The notes below the pieces were generated by a model. The model searched no databases. It was not told the DNA's origin and saw only the letters and a list, made by a program, of their open reading frames with translations. Of a DNA stretch of 64,000 nucleotides, positions 40,610 to 48,956 are shown one piece after another; position 1 is the stretch's first letter; each line of letters starts with the position of its first letter. Origin of the DNA: Vibrio hepatarius (GTDB lineage: Bacteria > Pseudomonadota > Gammaproteobacteria > Enterobacterales > Vibrionaceae); assembly GCF_001274785.1 (NCBI RefSeq), contig NZ_LHPI01000017.1, forward strand, positions 1 through 64,000, written 5' to 3'. The position numbers and the translations under genes are program-made.

Positions 40610-43243
40610 ATGAATGAGAAATACTCTGCACTCAGAAGCAACGTGAGCATGCTGGGACATTTGCTCGGTAACACCATCAAGGATGCACACGGTGAAGAGC
40701 TTCTAGAGAAAGTAGAAACGATCCGTAAACTTTCCAAGTCGGCTCTCGCAGGCAATCAATCAGACCGAGAAAGCTTGATTGAGGAAATTAAGAGCCTGCC
40801 TAATGATCAGCTCACCCCAGTCGCACACGCATTCAACCAGTTTTTGAATCTGACCAACATGGCCGAGCAATACCATACGATTTCTCGCCATTGTGACGCA
40901 CACGTCTGTGAGCCGGACGCGATCAATTCTCTATTCTCCAAGCTGAGCCAAAACAAAATCGGCAAACTGGATACGGCTCAGGCGGTTCGCGATCTCAACA
41001 TTGAACTGGTACTGACAGCTCACCCGACAGAGATCACCCGTCGCACGATGATCCACAAGCTGGTTAAGATTAACAAATGTCTGTCAAAACTAGAGCTTAG
41101 CGACCTATCGCCAAAAGAGCGCCAAAAGACAGAGCGCCGCCTAGAGCAGTTAATCGCACAAAGCTGGCATTCAGATACCATTCGTAAGCAACGCCCAACC
41201 CCGCTAGATGAAGCGAAATGGGGCTTTGCTGTAGTAGAAAACTCACTTTGGGAAGCGGTACCAGATTTCCTTCGTGAAATGGACGTTCGCCTGAAAGACT
41301 ACCTCGGTGAAGGTCTGCCGATTGATGCGCGCCCTGTACACTTTTCCTCTTGGATGGGCGGAGACCGAGACGGTAACCCATTCGTGACACACACAGTCAC
41401 TCGTGAAGTGATGTTGTTGTCTCGCTGGAAAGCTGCAGACCTATACCTAAGTGACGTTAATGAACTCGTCAGCGAACTATCGATGACGCGTTGTAATGAC
41501 GCGGTACGCGCGTTGGCGGGTGAAGACGAGCACGAACCTTACCGCGCGGTATTAAAAGGCCTACGCTCACTGCTGACCGAAACCAAAGAGATTCTGGACG
41601 CTAAGATTAACGGCCAGAAGCTGGCGGTCAAAGCGCCGCTTCAACGTGTAGAGCAGCTTTGGGAGCCACTATACGCGTGTTACCAATCGCTGCACGAGTG
41701 CGGTATGGGTATTATTGCCGACGGTTCGCTGCTTGATACGCTACGTCGAATCAAAGCATTTGGTGTGCATCTGGTGCGTCTGGATATTCGCCAAGAAAGT
41801 ACTCGCCACTCAGACGTACTTTCTGAGCTGACTCGTTACCTAGGTATCGGCGATTACGACCAGTGGAGCGAGCAAGACAAGATTGCTTTTCTGACCAACG
41901 AACTGGCATCGAAACGCCCACTGCTACCTCGCGACTGGCAACCATCAGAGCCGGTTAAAGAGGTTTTGGATACCTGTAAGATTATTGCTCTGCAACCACG
42001 TGAAGCGTTTGGTGCTTACGTAATTTCAATGGCGCGTACTGCCTCTGACGTTCTGGCGGTTCACCTATTGCTGCAAGAATCAGGCTGTCCTTACCGCATG
42101 GACGTGTGTCCACTGTTCGAAACGCTAGACGACTTGAACAATGCAGAGTCAGTGATCAAACAACTGATGAGCATCGACCTCTACCGCGGCTTTATCCAAA
42201 ACCACCAAATGGTGATGATCGGTTATTCCGACTCAGCCAAAGATGCAGGCGTTATGTCTGCGGGCTGGGCGCAATACCACGCGATGGAATCATTGGTGAA
42301 AGTGGCCGAAGAAGAAGGCGTTGAACTGACGCTATTCCACGGCCGTGGCGGTACGATTGGCCGTGGTGGTGCCCCGGCACACGCAGCACTACTGTCTCAG
42401 CCACCGAAGAGCCTGAAAGGCGGCCTGCGCGTAACAGAGCAAGGTGAAATGATCCGCTTTAAGCTTGGTCTGCCAGAAGTCGCGGTCAACAGCTTTAACC
42501 TGTACGCAAGTGCAATCCTTGAAGCAAACCTACTGCCACCACCAGAGCCAAAACAAGAATGGCGCGACCTAATGAACGTGCTGTCAGAGGTGAGCTGCGA
42601 AGCCTACCGTAAAGTGGTACGTGGCGAGCCGGACTTTGTTCCTTACTTCCGCCAAGCAACGCCTGAGCTGGAACTCGGTAAACTACCATTGGGTTCACGC
42701 CCAGCGAAGCGTAATCCAAACGGCGGCGTAGAAAGCCTGCGTGCGATTCCTTGGATTTTCTCGTGGAGCCAAAACCGTCTGGTACTGCCAGCATGGCTTG
42801 GGGCAGGTGAAGCGATTCAATACTCAGTCGATAAAGGCCATCAAGCACTACTGGAAGAGATGTGTCGTGAGTGGCCATTCTTCTCGACTCGCCTAGGTAT
42901 GCTAGAGATGGTGTACACCAAGTGTAACCTAGAGATCTCGCGCTACTACGACGAACGCCTTGCCGATCCTAAGTTGCTACCACTGGGTGACCGTCTACGT
43001 GAACAGCTTCAGAAAGACATTAAGTCGGTACTGAACGTAGAGAACAACGAGAACCTAATGCAAAGCGACCCTTGGGGTCAGGAATCGATCCGTCTACGTA
43101 ACATCTATGTAGAGCCTCTCAACATGCTTCAAGCCGAATTGCTCTATCGTACGCGCCAGACTGAAGAAACCTCTTCTGAGCTGGAAGAAGCGTTGATGGT
43201 CACGATTGCCGGCATCGCTGCGGGCATGCGAAATACAGGTTAA
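40610..43243 (+). CDS. ppc: Phosphoenolpyruvate carboxylase
   Basis: Ppc makes oxaloacetate from PEP and bicarbonate, refilling the TCA cycle. The 877-residue product has the catalytic LTAHPTEITRRTM (near 137-149), the FHGRGGTIGRGGAP loop (around 577-590) and the C-terminal MRNTG. ATG 40610 is used because AGGACG precedes it and homologues begin MNEKYSALR; an open frame extends upstream to 40457. Confidence 0.97.
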   Translation: MNEKYSALRSNVSMLGHLLGNTIKDAHGEELLEKVETIRKLSKSALAGNQSDRESLIEEIKSLPNDQLTPVAHAFNQFLNLTNMAEQYHTISRHCDAHVCEPDAINSLFSKLSQNKIGKLDTAQAVRDLNIELVLTAHPTEITRRTMIHKLVKINKCLSKLELSDLSPKERQKTERRLEQLIAQSWHSDTIRKQRPTPLDEAKWGFAVVENSLWEAVPDFLREMDVRLKDYLGEGLPIDARPVHFSSWMGGDRDGNPFVTHTVTREVMLLSRWKAADLYLSDVNELVSELSMTRCNDAVRALAGEDEHEPYRAVLKGLRSLLTETKEILDAKINGQKLAVKAPLQRVEQLWEPLYACYQSLHECGMGIIADGSLLDTLRRIKAFGVHLVRLDIRQESTRHSDVLSELTRYLGIGDYDQWSEQDKIAFLTNELASKRPLLPRDWQPSEPVKEVLDTCKIIALQPREAFGAYVISMARTASDVLAVHLLLQESGCPYRMDVCPLFETLDDLNNAESVIKQLMSIDLYRGFIQNHQMVMIGYSDSAKDAGVMSAGWAQYHAMESLVKVAEEEGVELTLFHGRGGTIGRGGAPAHAALLSQPPKSLKGGLRVTEQGEMIRFKLGLPEVAVNSFNLYASAILEANLLPPPEPKQEWRDLMNVLSEVSCEAYRKVVRGEPDFVPYFRQATPELELGKLPLGSRPAKRNPNGGVESLRAIPWIFSWSQNRLVLPAWLGAGEAIQYSVDKGHQALLEEMCREWPFFSTRLGMLEMVYTKCNLEISRYYDERLADPKLLPLGDRLREQLQKDIKSVLNVENNENLMQSDPWGQESIRLRNIYVEPLNMLQAELLYRTRQTEETSSELEEALMVTIAGIAAGMRNTG

Positions 43244-43264
43244 CGGACTAGTTATCCAAATACT

Positions 43265-43293
43265 AAGGTTGGCATCATCGCCAACCTTTTTTT
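43265..43293 (+). terminator. Intrinsic terminator of ppc
   Basis: Stem AAGGTTGGC/GCCAACCTT with loop ATCATC, then seven T. Confidence 0.9.
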
Positions 43294-43669
43294 ATAGCTA
43301 TCACTTGCACTTGATTATTTTGCAGTCAATCAATCTAATATAAGAACAATTAATACCATTTTGCAGAATCTATATCTGATACTTTAGTTTATTTAGGAAA
43401 TCATAAGTTTTTTGGTATATTTTGTCCTTCTATTCCACTTTATGCTTATTATTTAGATATACTACTCGCCCTCTGCACTACTTATAAAAATATCCACAGT
43501 GCAGCACTTCGATACTATGTATATCGATCTAGGTGATAAACGGCTTTTTTAAGGTGACATGGCCAACTTTGTTGGCGCTGCTTAAACAACCACTGATGAC
43601 AAGTGCCATAGAAGCACAACAGTACCTAAGCAGTTAATTTTGTTTATTAACCAAATTTGGATTGAAGAC
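43294..43669 (+). promoter_or_regulatory. Long aphA upstream and leader region
   Basis: No convincing gene lies in this 376-bp AT-rich region. It contains a hairpin GCCAAC-TTT-GTTGGC (43562-43576). Three short segments are complementary to the conserved Qrr small-RNA core as I recall it (TCACCTAGCCAAC): CTAGGTGA (43529-43536), GGTGAC (43553-43558) and GTTGGC (43571-43576). A long regulated leader is expected for aphA, which is known to be controlled by LuxR/HapR, by itself and by Qrr RNAs. Confidence 0.5.
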
Positions 43670-44209
43670 ATGTCATTACCACACGTTATTCTCACAGTTC
43701 TTAGCACACGCGATGCAACTGGTTACGATATCACTAAAGAGTTTTCCGCTACCATCGGCTACTTTTGGAAAGCGAGCCACCAGCAAGTTTACCGCGAGCT
43801 CAACAAAATGGCTCAAAACGAGTTGGTTACTTGTGTATTGGAGCCTCAAGAAGGCAAACCAGACCGTAAAGTTTATTCCATCACTGACGCCGGCCGTACT
43901 GCGCTTGGCGAGTGGTTCGATCAACCGACAGCACACCCAACAGTGCGTGATGAGTTTTCAGCAAAACTCATGGCTTGCGCTGTACAACCTTCAGAACCTT
44001 TCCGCGTGCAATTGGCGGAGCTGGTCGAAGAATCACGTAAATTGGTAGCTCACTACCAAGAAATTGAAAACGCTTACTACTCTTCAGCTTCAACGCTAGA
44101 CAAACAGCAACGTTTAGAACGCCTAACACTGCGTCGTAACCTGTTGATTCGTCAAGCTTGGATCGAGTGGGCAGAAGAAGTTCTTGTTGAACTGAATTCT
44201 ATGGCTTAA
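43670..44209 (+). CDS. aphA: Quorum-sensing low-density master regulator AphA (PadR family)
   Basis: AphA is the low-cell-density regulator of Vibrio, activating virulence genes in Vibrio cholerae and repressing luxR/hapR. The 179-residue product begins MSLPHVILTVLSTRDATGYDI and has the PadR winged helix (1-85; SHQQVYRELNKM recognition region, EGKPDRKVYSIT wing) and a C-terminal helical dimerisation domain. Length and sequence fit AphA closely. ATG 43670 is chosen; a frame upstream to 43640 is open. The long leader suggests small-RNA control. Confidence 0.95.
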   Translation: MSLPHVILTVLSTRDATGYDITKEFSATIGYFWKASHQQVYRELNKMAQNELVTCVLEPQEGKPDRKVYSITDAGRTALGEWFDQPTAHPTVRDEFSAKLMACAVQPSEPFRVQLAELVEESRKLVAHYQEIENAYYSSASTLDKQQRLERLTLRRNLLIRQAWIEWAEEVLVELNSMA

Positions 44210-44270
44210 TCACTGAACATCAATGCCCTAATAGAAACCATCACTTTGCTTTCTATTGCTGGCACCAAAC

Positions 44271-44304
44271 AAAAAGAGCTAACCCAAGGGTTAGCTCTTT
44301 TTTT
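44271..44304. terminator. Bidirectional terminator between aphA and cysE
   Basis: Stem AAAAAGAGCTAACC/GGTTAGCTCTTTTT with loop CAAG, then more T. Confidence 0.92.
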
Positions 44305-44324
44305 ATCAAAATCTTTAGCTGAGG

Positions 44325-45146
44325 CTAGATTCCATCACCGCCGATAAAGCTTTGCGACTTGCCGTTAAACTGCTGGTCCATATCCAGAGATGGCTTATCG
44401 GTTTTAGGACGACCAACAATCTTCGCTGGAACACCCGCAACCGTGGTGTGTGCAGGTACGGGTTGCAATACCACAGAGCACGAACCAATCTTCGCCCCTT
44501 CTCCCACTTCGATGTTGCCTAGGATCTTAGCCCCAGCACCGATCATCACGCCTTCGCGGATTTTCGGGTGACGGTCTCCGCACTCTTTACCGGTACCACC
44601 CAACGTCACGTCCTGTAGAATCGATACGTCATTCTCAACCACTGCGGTCTCACCGATCACAATCCCAGTAGCGTGGTCGAGCATGATGCCGCGACCAATA
44701 CGCGCCGCCGGGTGAATATCCACTTGGCAGGCAACAGAAATCTGGTTTTGTAGATATGTCGCCAGCGCAATACGCCCTTGACGCCATAGCCAGTTTGCTA
44801 CTCGGTAGCCTTGTAAAGCGTGGTAGCCTTTGAGGTAAAGCAGCGGCATCGAATACATGGAAACCGCCGGATCTCGATTCACCGTTGCACAGATATCACA
44901 AGCCGCTGCTTCCGTGATCGTTGGGTCAGCATTGAATGCCTCTTCAACCACTTCACGTACTGCCATTGCTGGCATAGACGCAGTGTTTAGCTTGTTGGCA
45001 AGAATATAACTCAATGCTGAAGCCAAGCTATCATGTTTAATAATCGTCGCATGATAAAAGCTTGCCAACATTGGCTCTTGTTCGGAGAGCTCTCTTGCTT
45101 CTCGAACGATCGCTTGCCAGACTTTCTGTTTTTCGCAATGTTTCAT
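44325..45146 (-). CDS. cysE: Serine O-acetyltransferase
   Basis: CysE acetylates serine, the first step of cysteine synthesis. The 273-residue product has an N-terminal helical domain and a left-handed beta-helix of hexapeptide repeats (about 140-240; DIHPAARIGRGIMLDHATG, catalytic His in the LDHATG stretch). The C-terminal end QSFIGGDGI has the terminal isoleucine needed to enter the CysK active site. ATG 45146 is preferred over a TTG one codon earlier. It follows gpsA by 34 bp. Confidence 0.96.
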   Translation of the reverse strand: MKHCEKQKVWQAIVREARELSEQEPMLASFYHATIIKHDSLASALSYILANKLNTASMPAMAVREVVEEAFNADPTITEAAACDICATVNRDPAVSMYSMPLLYLKGYHALQGYRVANWLWRQGRIALATYLQNQISVACQVDIHPAARIGRGIMLDHATGIVIGETAVVENDVSILQDVTLGGTGKECGDRHPKIREGVMIGAGAKILGNIEVGEGAKIGSCSVVLQPVPAHTTVAGVPAKIVGRPKTDKPSLDMDQQFNGKSQSFIGGDGI

Positions 45147-45180
45147 CAATATCCCTAATCCCTAGATGTTGCGTTCGCGG

Positions 45181-46215
45181 TTATGCTTCTGCTTTCTTAT
45201 CTCGTGCCAGCAGATCTTTTGCTGCCAGTCTTGCATCCTTTCCTTGATACAATACTTGATAAATTTGGTCAACAATCGGCATCTCTACGCCCATGCGCTG
45301 CGCCAACAACCACACCTCTTTTGTGTTGCGGTAACCTTCCACCACCTGACCGATTTCAGTCTGTGCGGTATCAACGTCTTTGCCCTGACCTAACGCCAAA
45401 CCAAAGCGACGGTTGCGTGATTGGTTATCTGTACATGTTAGTACCAAGTCGCCTAATCCCGCCATGCCCATAAAGGTTTCAGTTTGCGCACCGAGTGCAG
45501 CACCCAGACGAGTCATTTCGGCCAAACCACGAGTAATCAACGCAGTACGCGCGTTTGCGCCAAAGCCAATGCCGTCAGACATACCTGCGCCAATCGCAAT
45601 CACGTTCTTCACCGCGCCGCCAAGCTGCATGCCGACAAAATCGCTATTGGCGTAAACTCGGAAGGTTTTGCTGCAGTGGATTTTCTCTTGTAGGTCAGCG
45701 ACAAACTGAGCATCAGGGGACGCAACTGAAATCGCTGTCGGCATTCCCATCGCCAGTTCTTTCGCAAATGTCGGACCAGACAACACCGCCAACGAGTAAC
45801 CTTCGCCGATCGCATCGTGTGCGACATCTTTTAGTAGTCGACCCGTTTCTGGCTCTAGACCTTTGGTTGCCCAACAGATACGTGAGTCTTCGCGCAAGAA
45901 AGGTTTGACGTTATTGAGCACGATACCAAACACATGGCTCGGTACTACAACCAATAAGTCACGGCTTGCTTGTACTGCTTTCTCAAGGTCCGATTCGACA
46001 ATTAACGATTCTGGAAAATCGATACCAGGTAAAAACTCATGGTTTGAGCGGTCGGCTTCAAGACGAGCCATATGTTCAGGTTCGTGTCCCCAAATCACCA
46101 CATTCGCACCATTACGAGCCAACGAAATCGCTAACGAAGTTCCGTATGAACCAGCACCCAGTACTGTCATCGAAATCTCTTTGCCGTAAGCATTCTTGCT
46201 ATTTTTATCTGTCAT
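45181..46215 (-). CDS. gpsA: Glycerol-3-phosphate dehydrogenase [NAD(P)+]
   Basis: GpsA makes glycerol 3-phosphate for phospholipid synthesis. The 344-residue product has the NAD motif VLGAGSYGTSLA (18-29), the catalytic lysine region GGAVKNVIAIGAGMSDG and LSGPTFAKELA. It lies between secB and cysE, as in enterics. Confidence 0.97.
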   Translation of the reverse strand: MTDKNSKNAYGKEISMTVLGAGSYGTSLAISLARNGANVVIWGHEPEHMARLEADRSNHEFLPGIDFPESLIVESDLEKAVQASRDLLVVVPSHVFGIVLNNVKPFLREDSRICWATKGLEPETGRLLKDVAHDAIGEGYSLAVLSGPTFAKELAMGMPTAISVASPDAQFVADLQEKIHCSKTFRVYANSDFVGMQLGGAVKNVIAIGAGMSDGIGFGANARTALITRGLAEMTRLGAALGAQTETFMGMAGLGDLVLTCTDNQSRNRRFGLALGQGKDVDTAQTEIGQVVEGYRNTKEVWLLAQRMGVEMPIVDQIYQVLYQGKDARLAAKDLLARDKKAEA

Positions 46216-46315
46216 TGTTCCGCCTGATTGTCGTTAATTGACTAGAATTCAGTTCTTAGCACCCAGCAAGCTATTAGGGGCATTAAGAGTTGAACTCTGA
46301 GGGTTAGTTTAAAAC

Positions 46316-46362
46316 AAAAAATGCACATCGCATCGTTATCATAGATGCTCTGTGCATTTTTT
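46316..46362 (-). terminator. Terminator between secB and gpsA
   Basis: Outer arms AAAAAATGCACA-like and TGTGCATTTTTT (46316-46327 and 46351-46362), inner arms GCATC/GATGC (46330-46334, 46344-46348). It follows secB by 29 bp. Confidence 0.8.
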
Positions 46363-46390
46363 CACTCGCTGATGATTCAGAGCGAGCTAA

Positions 46391-46861
46391 TTACGCTTCA
46401 GCTTGGCCTTCGCCTTGTGCAGCTTGCTGCTGTAGGTAGTTCATAAACAGAGCATCAAAGTTAACTGGTGCTAGGTTTAGTTGAGGGAACGTACCTTTAA
46501 CCACTAGGCTAGAGATAGTTTCGCGAGCGTATGGGAATAGGATGTTCGGGCAGAACGCACCTAGGCAGTGTGCTAGTTGACCCGCTTCCATTTTCTCAGC
46601 GGTGAAGATACCACCTTGCTGAACTTCACATAGGAATGCCGTTTCTTCAGCGTTTTTCACTGTCACTGTCAGACGTAGAACCACTTCGTAAACACCTTCG
46701 CCTAATTCACGGCTTTGTGTGTCTAAGTCTAGCTTCACATCTGGGTTCCATTCTTTTTGGAACATAGTTGGTGAGTTAGGCGCTTCGAAAGATACATCTT
46801 TCAGGAAGATACGTTGAATTGCGAAGTTTTGCGCTTCTTGTTGTGGTGCTGCTTCAGCCAT
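46391..46861 (-). CDS. secB: Protein-export chaperone SecB
   Basis: SecB keeps preproteins unfolded and delivers them to SecA. The 156-residue tetrameric chaperone is acidic and shows FAIQRIFLKDVSFEAPN, AHCLGAFCPNILFPYARE and LAPVNFDALF. In enterics grxC lies upstream between yibN and secB; it is missing here. A hairpin without a T run (46975-47000) lies upstream, so secB probably has its own promoter. Confidence 0.96.
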   Translation of the reverse strand: MAEAAPQQEAQNFAIQRIFLKDVSFEAPNSPTMFQKEWNPDVKLDLDTQSRELGEGVYEVVLRLTVTVKNAEETAFLCEVQQGGIFTAEKMEAGQLAHCLGAFCPNILFPYARETISSLVVKGTFPQLNLAPVNFDALFMNYLQQQAAQGEGQAEA

Positions 46862-46974
46862 TTTAAAAATCCTTTAATCCTTGAATTACGTGTCTGCTTC
46901 GAGACTAACCGAGAGACGTTTTGAAGACTAGGTTTCCACTAAAAATCGTGGGAGTGTTCACATCTCTCTCAGTC

Positions 46975-47000
46975 AAACGCTGATTTTTCAATCAGCGTTT
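46975..47000 (-). repeat. Inverted repeat between yibN and secB
   Basis: Perfect 10-bp arms AAACGCTGAT/ATCAGCGTTT with loop TTTTCA, 20 bp after the rhodanese gene. There is no T run on the minus strand, so it is at best a weak terminator. Confidence 0.6.
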
Positions 47001-47019
47001 CAGGTATTCGGTGAGTGAA

Positions 47020-47454
47020 TTACTTTTTGCCTTTCACTAGCGGTAGGTTCGCTTCGTTCCAAGCAATCAGACCATTCTTAAGCACGCTGACTTTTTCAAA
47101 GCCCGCTTTAGCTAATAGGTTAGCGCTCTCTTGAGCTGTCTGACCTGACTTACATACCACGATGATTGGGTCAGATTTATGGTTTTCAAGGTTACCAAAG
47201 CTACCTGCTTTAATATCAGAAGGTAAAATGTGAAGTGCATCGGTAATATGACCTTTGCGGTATTCATCCTTCGTACGGATGTCGACGACTACACCGTTTT
47301 CGCGGTTTAGCAGAGTCGTTACTTCTGAAACGGTGATTTCTTTATACGCAGCGGTGGCTGACTTCACGATGCTCGCGATAAGGGCAATCAATAGACCTAC
47401 CCATACCAGAGATAGAATCATGTTCTCTTGAAAAAATGCGATGTACTCTTGCAT
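47020..47454 (-). CDS. yibN: YibN-type membrane-anchored rhodanese
   Basis: The 144-residue product has an N-terminal membrane segment (about 10-30) and a single rhodanese domain (40-140) with the catalytic cysteine in VVCKSGQTA and the DIRTKDEYRKGHI region. Rhodaneses of this type move sulfane sulfur, but the physiological acceptor is unknown. It lies upstream of secB as in enterics. Confidence 0.88.
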   Translation of the reverse strand: MQEYIAFFQENMILSLVWVGLLIALIASIVKSATAAYKEITVSEVTTLLNRENGVVVDIRTKDEYRKGHITDALHILPSDIKAGSFGNLENHKSDPIIVVCKSGQTAQESANLLAKAGFEKVSVLKNGLIAWNEANLPLVKGKK

Positions 47455-47473
47455 GTCCTGTGCTCTTCGATGA

Positions 47474-47512
47474 TAGCGCTGCCCTCCAACTTGCAGGAAA
47501 TAAGCAGCGCTA
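47474..47512. repeat. 9-bp perfect inverted repeat between epmA and yibN
   Basis: Arms TAGCGCTGC (47474-47482) and GCAGCGCTA (47504-47512) flank a 21-nt loop that can extend by CCT/AGG. It is just upstream of yibN and lacks a T run, so it may be an operator or leader hairpin. Confidence 0.5.
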
Positions 47513-47599
47513 GGCTAAAATTCAGATTGGGAGTATAACGAGGATGGAGTGCCTACGCGAGTCAAAAGCACTCAGAATAAGAATCTGTTGCACATTTCC

Positions 47600-48565
47600 T
47601 TACGCACGAGGGAAAGGAAATGCGGTAACTTGATCAATATGATCGCAACCCAATGACAGCATAATCAGACGATCAATCCCCAACGCCACGCCCGCGCAAT
47701 CCGGCAACCCCGCCTTAAGCGCTTCAATCAGATGATAGTCAATAGGCTGAGGCGCAAGCCCCATTTCTTCGCGCTTGAGGTTGTCCTCTTCAAAACGTTT
47801 GAGTTGCTCAGCCGGATTGTCGAGCTCGTGGAAACCATTCGCTAATTCGATGCCCTTAAAGTAGACCTCAAAGCGATCCGCGACTCTTGGGTCTTGGGGG
47901 TTAATCTTTGCCAAGGCGGCTTGCGATGCAGGAAAATCAAACACAAATGCTGGCACATCCAGGCCGATTTTGCCCTCTACGCCGATACTAAACAGCAGTT
48001 GCAATAAAGTGTCACGGTCTTGCTCTGGCTCAGCAATATCGCTTAAACCCAACTCGGCAGCCACGCGTTTAAGCTCAGTCATACTCGCTTCAAGCGGACA
48101 AACACCAAGTACCGTGAGAAATGCCTGTTGATAGCTCATGCGCTGCGCATCGCCGCAACCAAGCACAAGCTGCAAAAGTTCGTCCATTTCATCCATCAAC
48201 TGATGGTGGTCAAAACCAACCCGGTACCACTCAAGCATCGTAAACTCTGGGTTATGGTAACGACCGTTTTCTTCATTACGGAAAGACTTACAGATCTGAT
48301 AAATACAGCCACTGCCTGCGGCTAATAGCCTTTTCATATGGAACTCAGGACTGGTCATAAAATACAGTTTACGCCCATCAGCGTAACCCGGACCGACGAA
48401 TTCAGTTTGGAAAGTATGCAGATGGATATCGGTCACCGTGGCGTGACTCATCGCTGGTGTGTCTACCTCTAGCACATCTCTATTGGCAAAAAACTGACGA
48501 ATGGTTTGGATAACCTTCGCCCTTGATTTTAACTGCTCGATACTTGCCGTCGGCTGCCAGTTCAT
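47600..48565 (-). CDS. epmA: EF-P (R)-beta-lysine ligase
   Basis: EpmA is a truncated LysRS-like class II ligase that attaches (R)-beta-lysine to Lys34 of EF-P. The 321-residue product has class II motif 1 (VLEVDTPAMS), motif 2 (FRNEENGRYHNPEFTMLEWY) and motif 3 (GVALGIDRLIML). It lacks the anticodon-binding domain of LysRS. ATG 48565 is selected because GAGG is 7 nt upstream; the ATG at 48571 would overlap it. It is divergent from frdA, as in E. coli. Confidence 0.95.
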   Translation of the reverse strand: MNWQPTASIEQLKSRAKVIQTIRQFFANRDVLEVDTPAMSHATVTDIHLHTFQTEFVGPGYADGRKLYFMTSPEFHMKRLLAAGSGCIYQICKSFRNEENGRYHNPEFTMLEWYRVGFDHHQLMDEMDELLQLVLGCGDAQRMSYQQAFLTVLGVCPLEASMTELKRVAAELGLSDIAEPEQDRDTLLQLLFSIGVEGKIGLDVPAFVFDFPASQAALAKINPQDPRVADRFEVYFKGIELANGFHELDNPAEQLKRFEEDNLKREEMGLAPQPIDYHLIEALKAGLPDCAGVALGIDRLIMLSLGCDHIDQVTAFPFPRA

Positions 48566-48956
48566 ACTCATACCTCAAACACATAAATTTCGGCAAAAGT
48601 ACCATTATTGGAAGGCTTTGCAAGCAGAGTTTTTGTTACCAACAAGCGCAAATTTCACGTATTACAGCCAATAATCATCAGCGAGCGTTATTGATAATTC
48701 AACTCTCTACCCAACAAGCGCAACATCTTTGTAACAGCGGTAGTTTAAGGCAAAAATCCGCCAGAGACATGTGCCGTGATAGCTATCACATATCCTATAT
48801 TTTTTATGCCTTTATATGCATTTCCGGAGCAAAAACCTAAATACGTCAATTTTTCTATCATGGTGCTCTTCTACACTAACCCTACCACTTTTGGGGTGTT
48901 CCCCGAATTAACAATAACAAGCGGACTCTTCCGCAATTTCACACTGGAGGATAACT
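48566..48956 (+). promoter_or_regulatory. frdA-epmA divergent region with CRP/FNR-type palindrome and direct repeats
   Basis: This 391-bp region has no convincing gene. GTGATAGCTATCAC, a perfect 14-bp palindrome inside CGTGA-N6-TCACA (48775-48790), is a CRP-like site in a position suited to the frd promoter. A 13-bp direct repeat CCAACAAGCGCAA occurs at 48639-48651 and 48711-48723, 72 bp apart. TTGATAATTCAA near 48691-48702 resembles but does not fit an FNR box. Promoter positions are not fixed. Confidence 0.5.

Noticed and set aside
43294..43420. LuxR/HapR palindrome in the aphA upstream region (TTGATTATTTTGCAGTCAA)
   Set aside because: The half-sites are 11 bp apart instead of the 8 expected from the LuxR/HapR consensus.
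48691..48702. TTGATAATTCAA as an FNR box upstream of frdA
   Set aside because: The halves are separated by two bases rather than the required four, so it does not fit TTGAT-N4-ATCAA.
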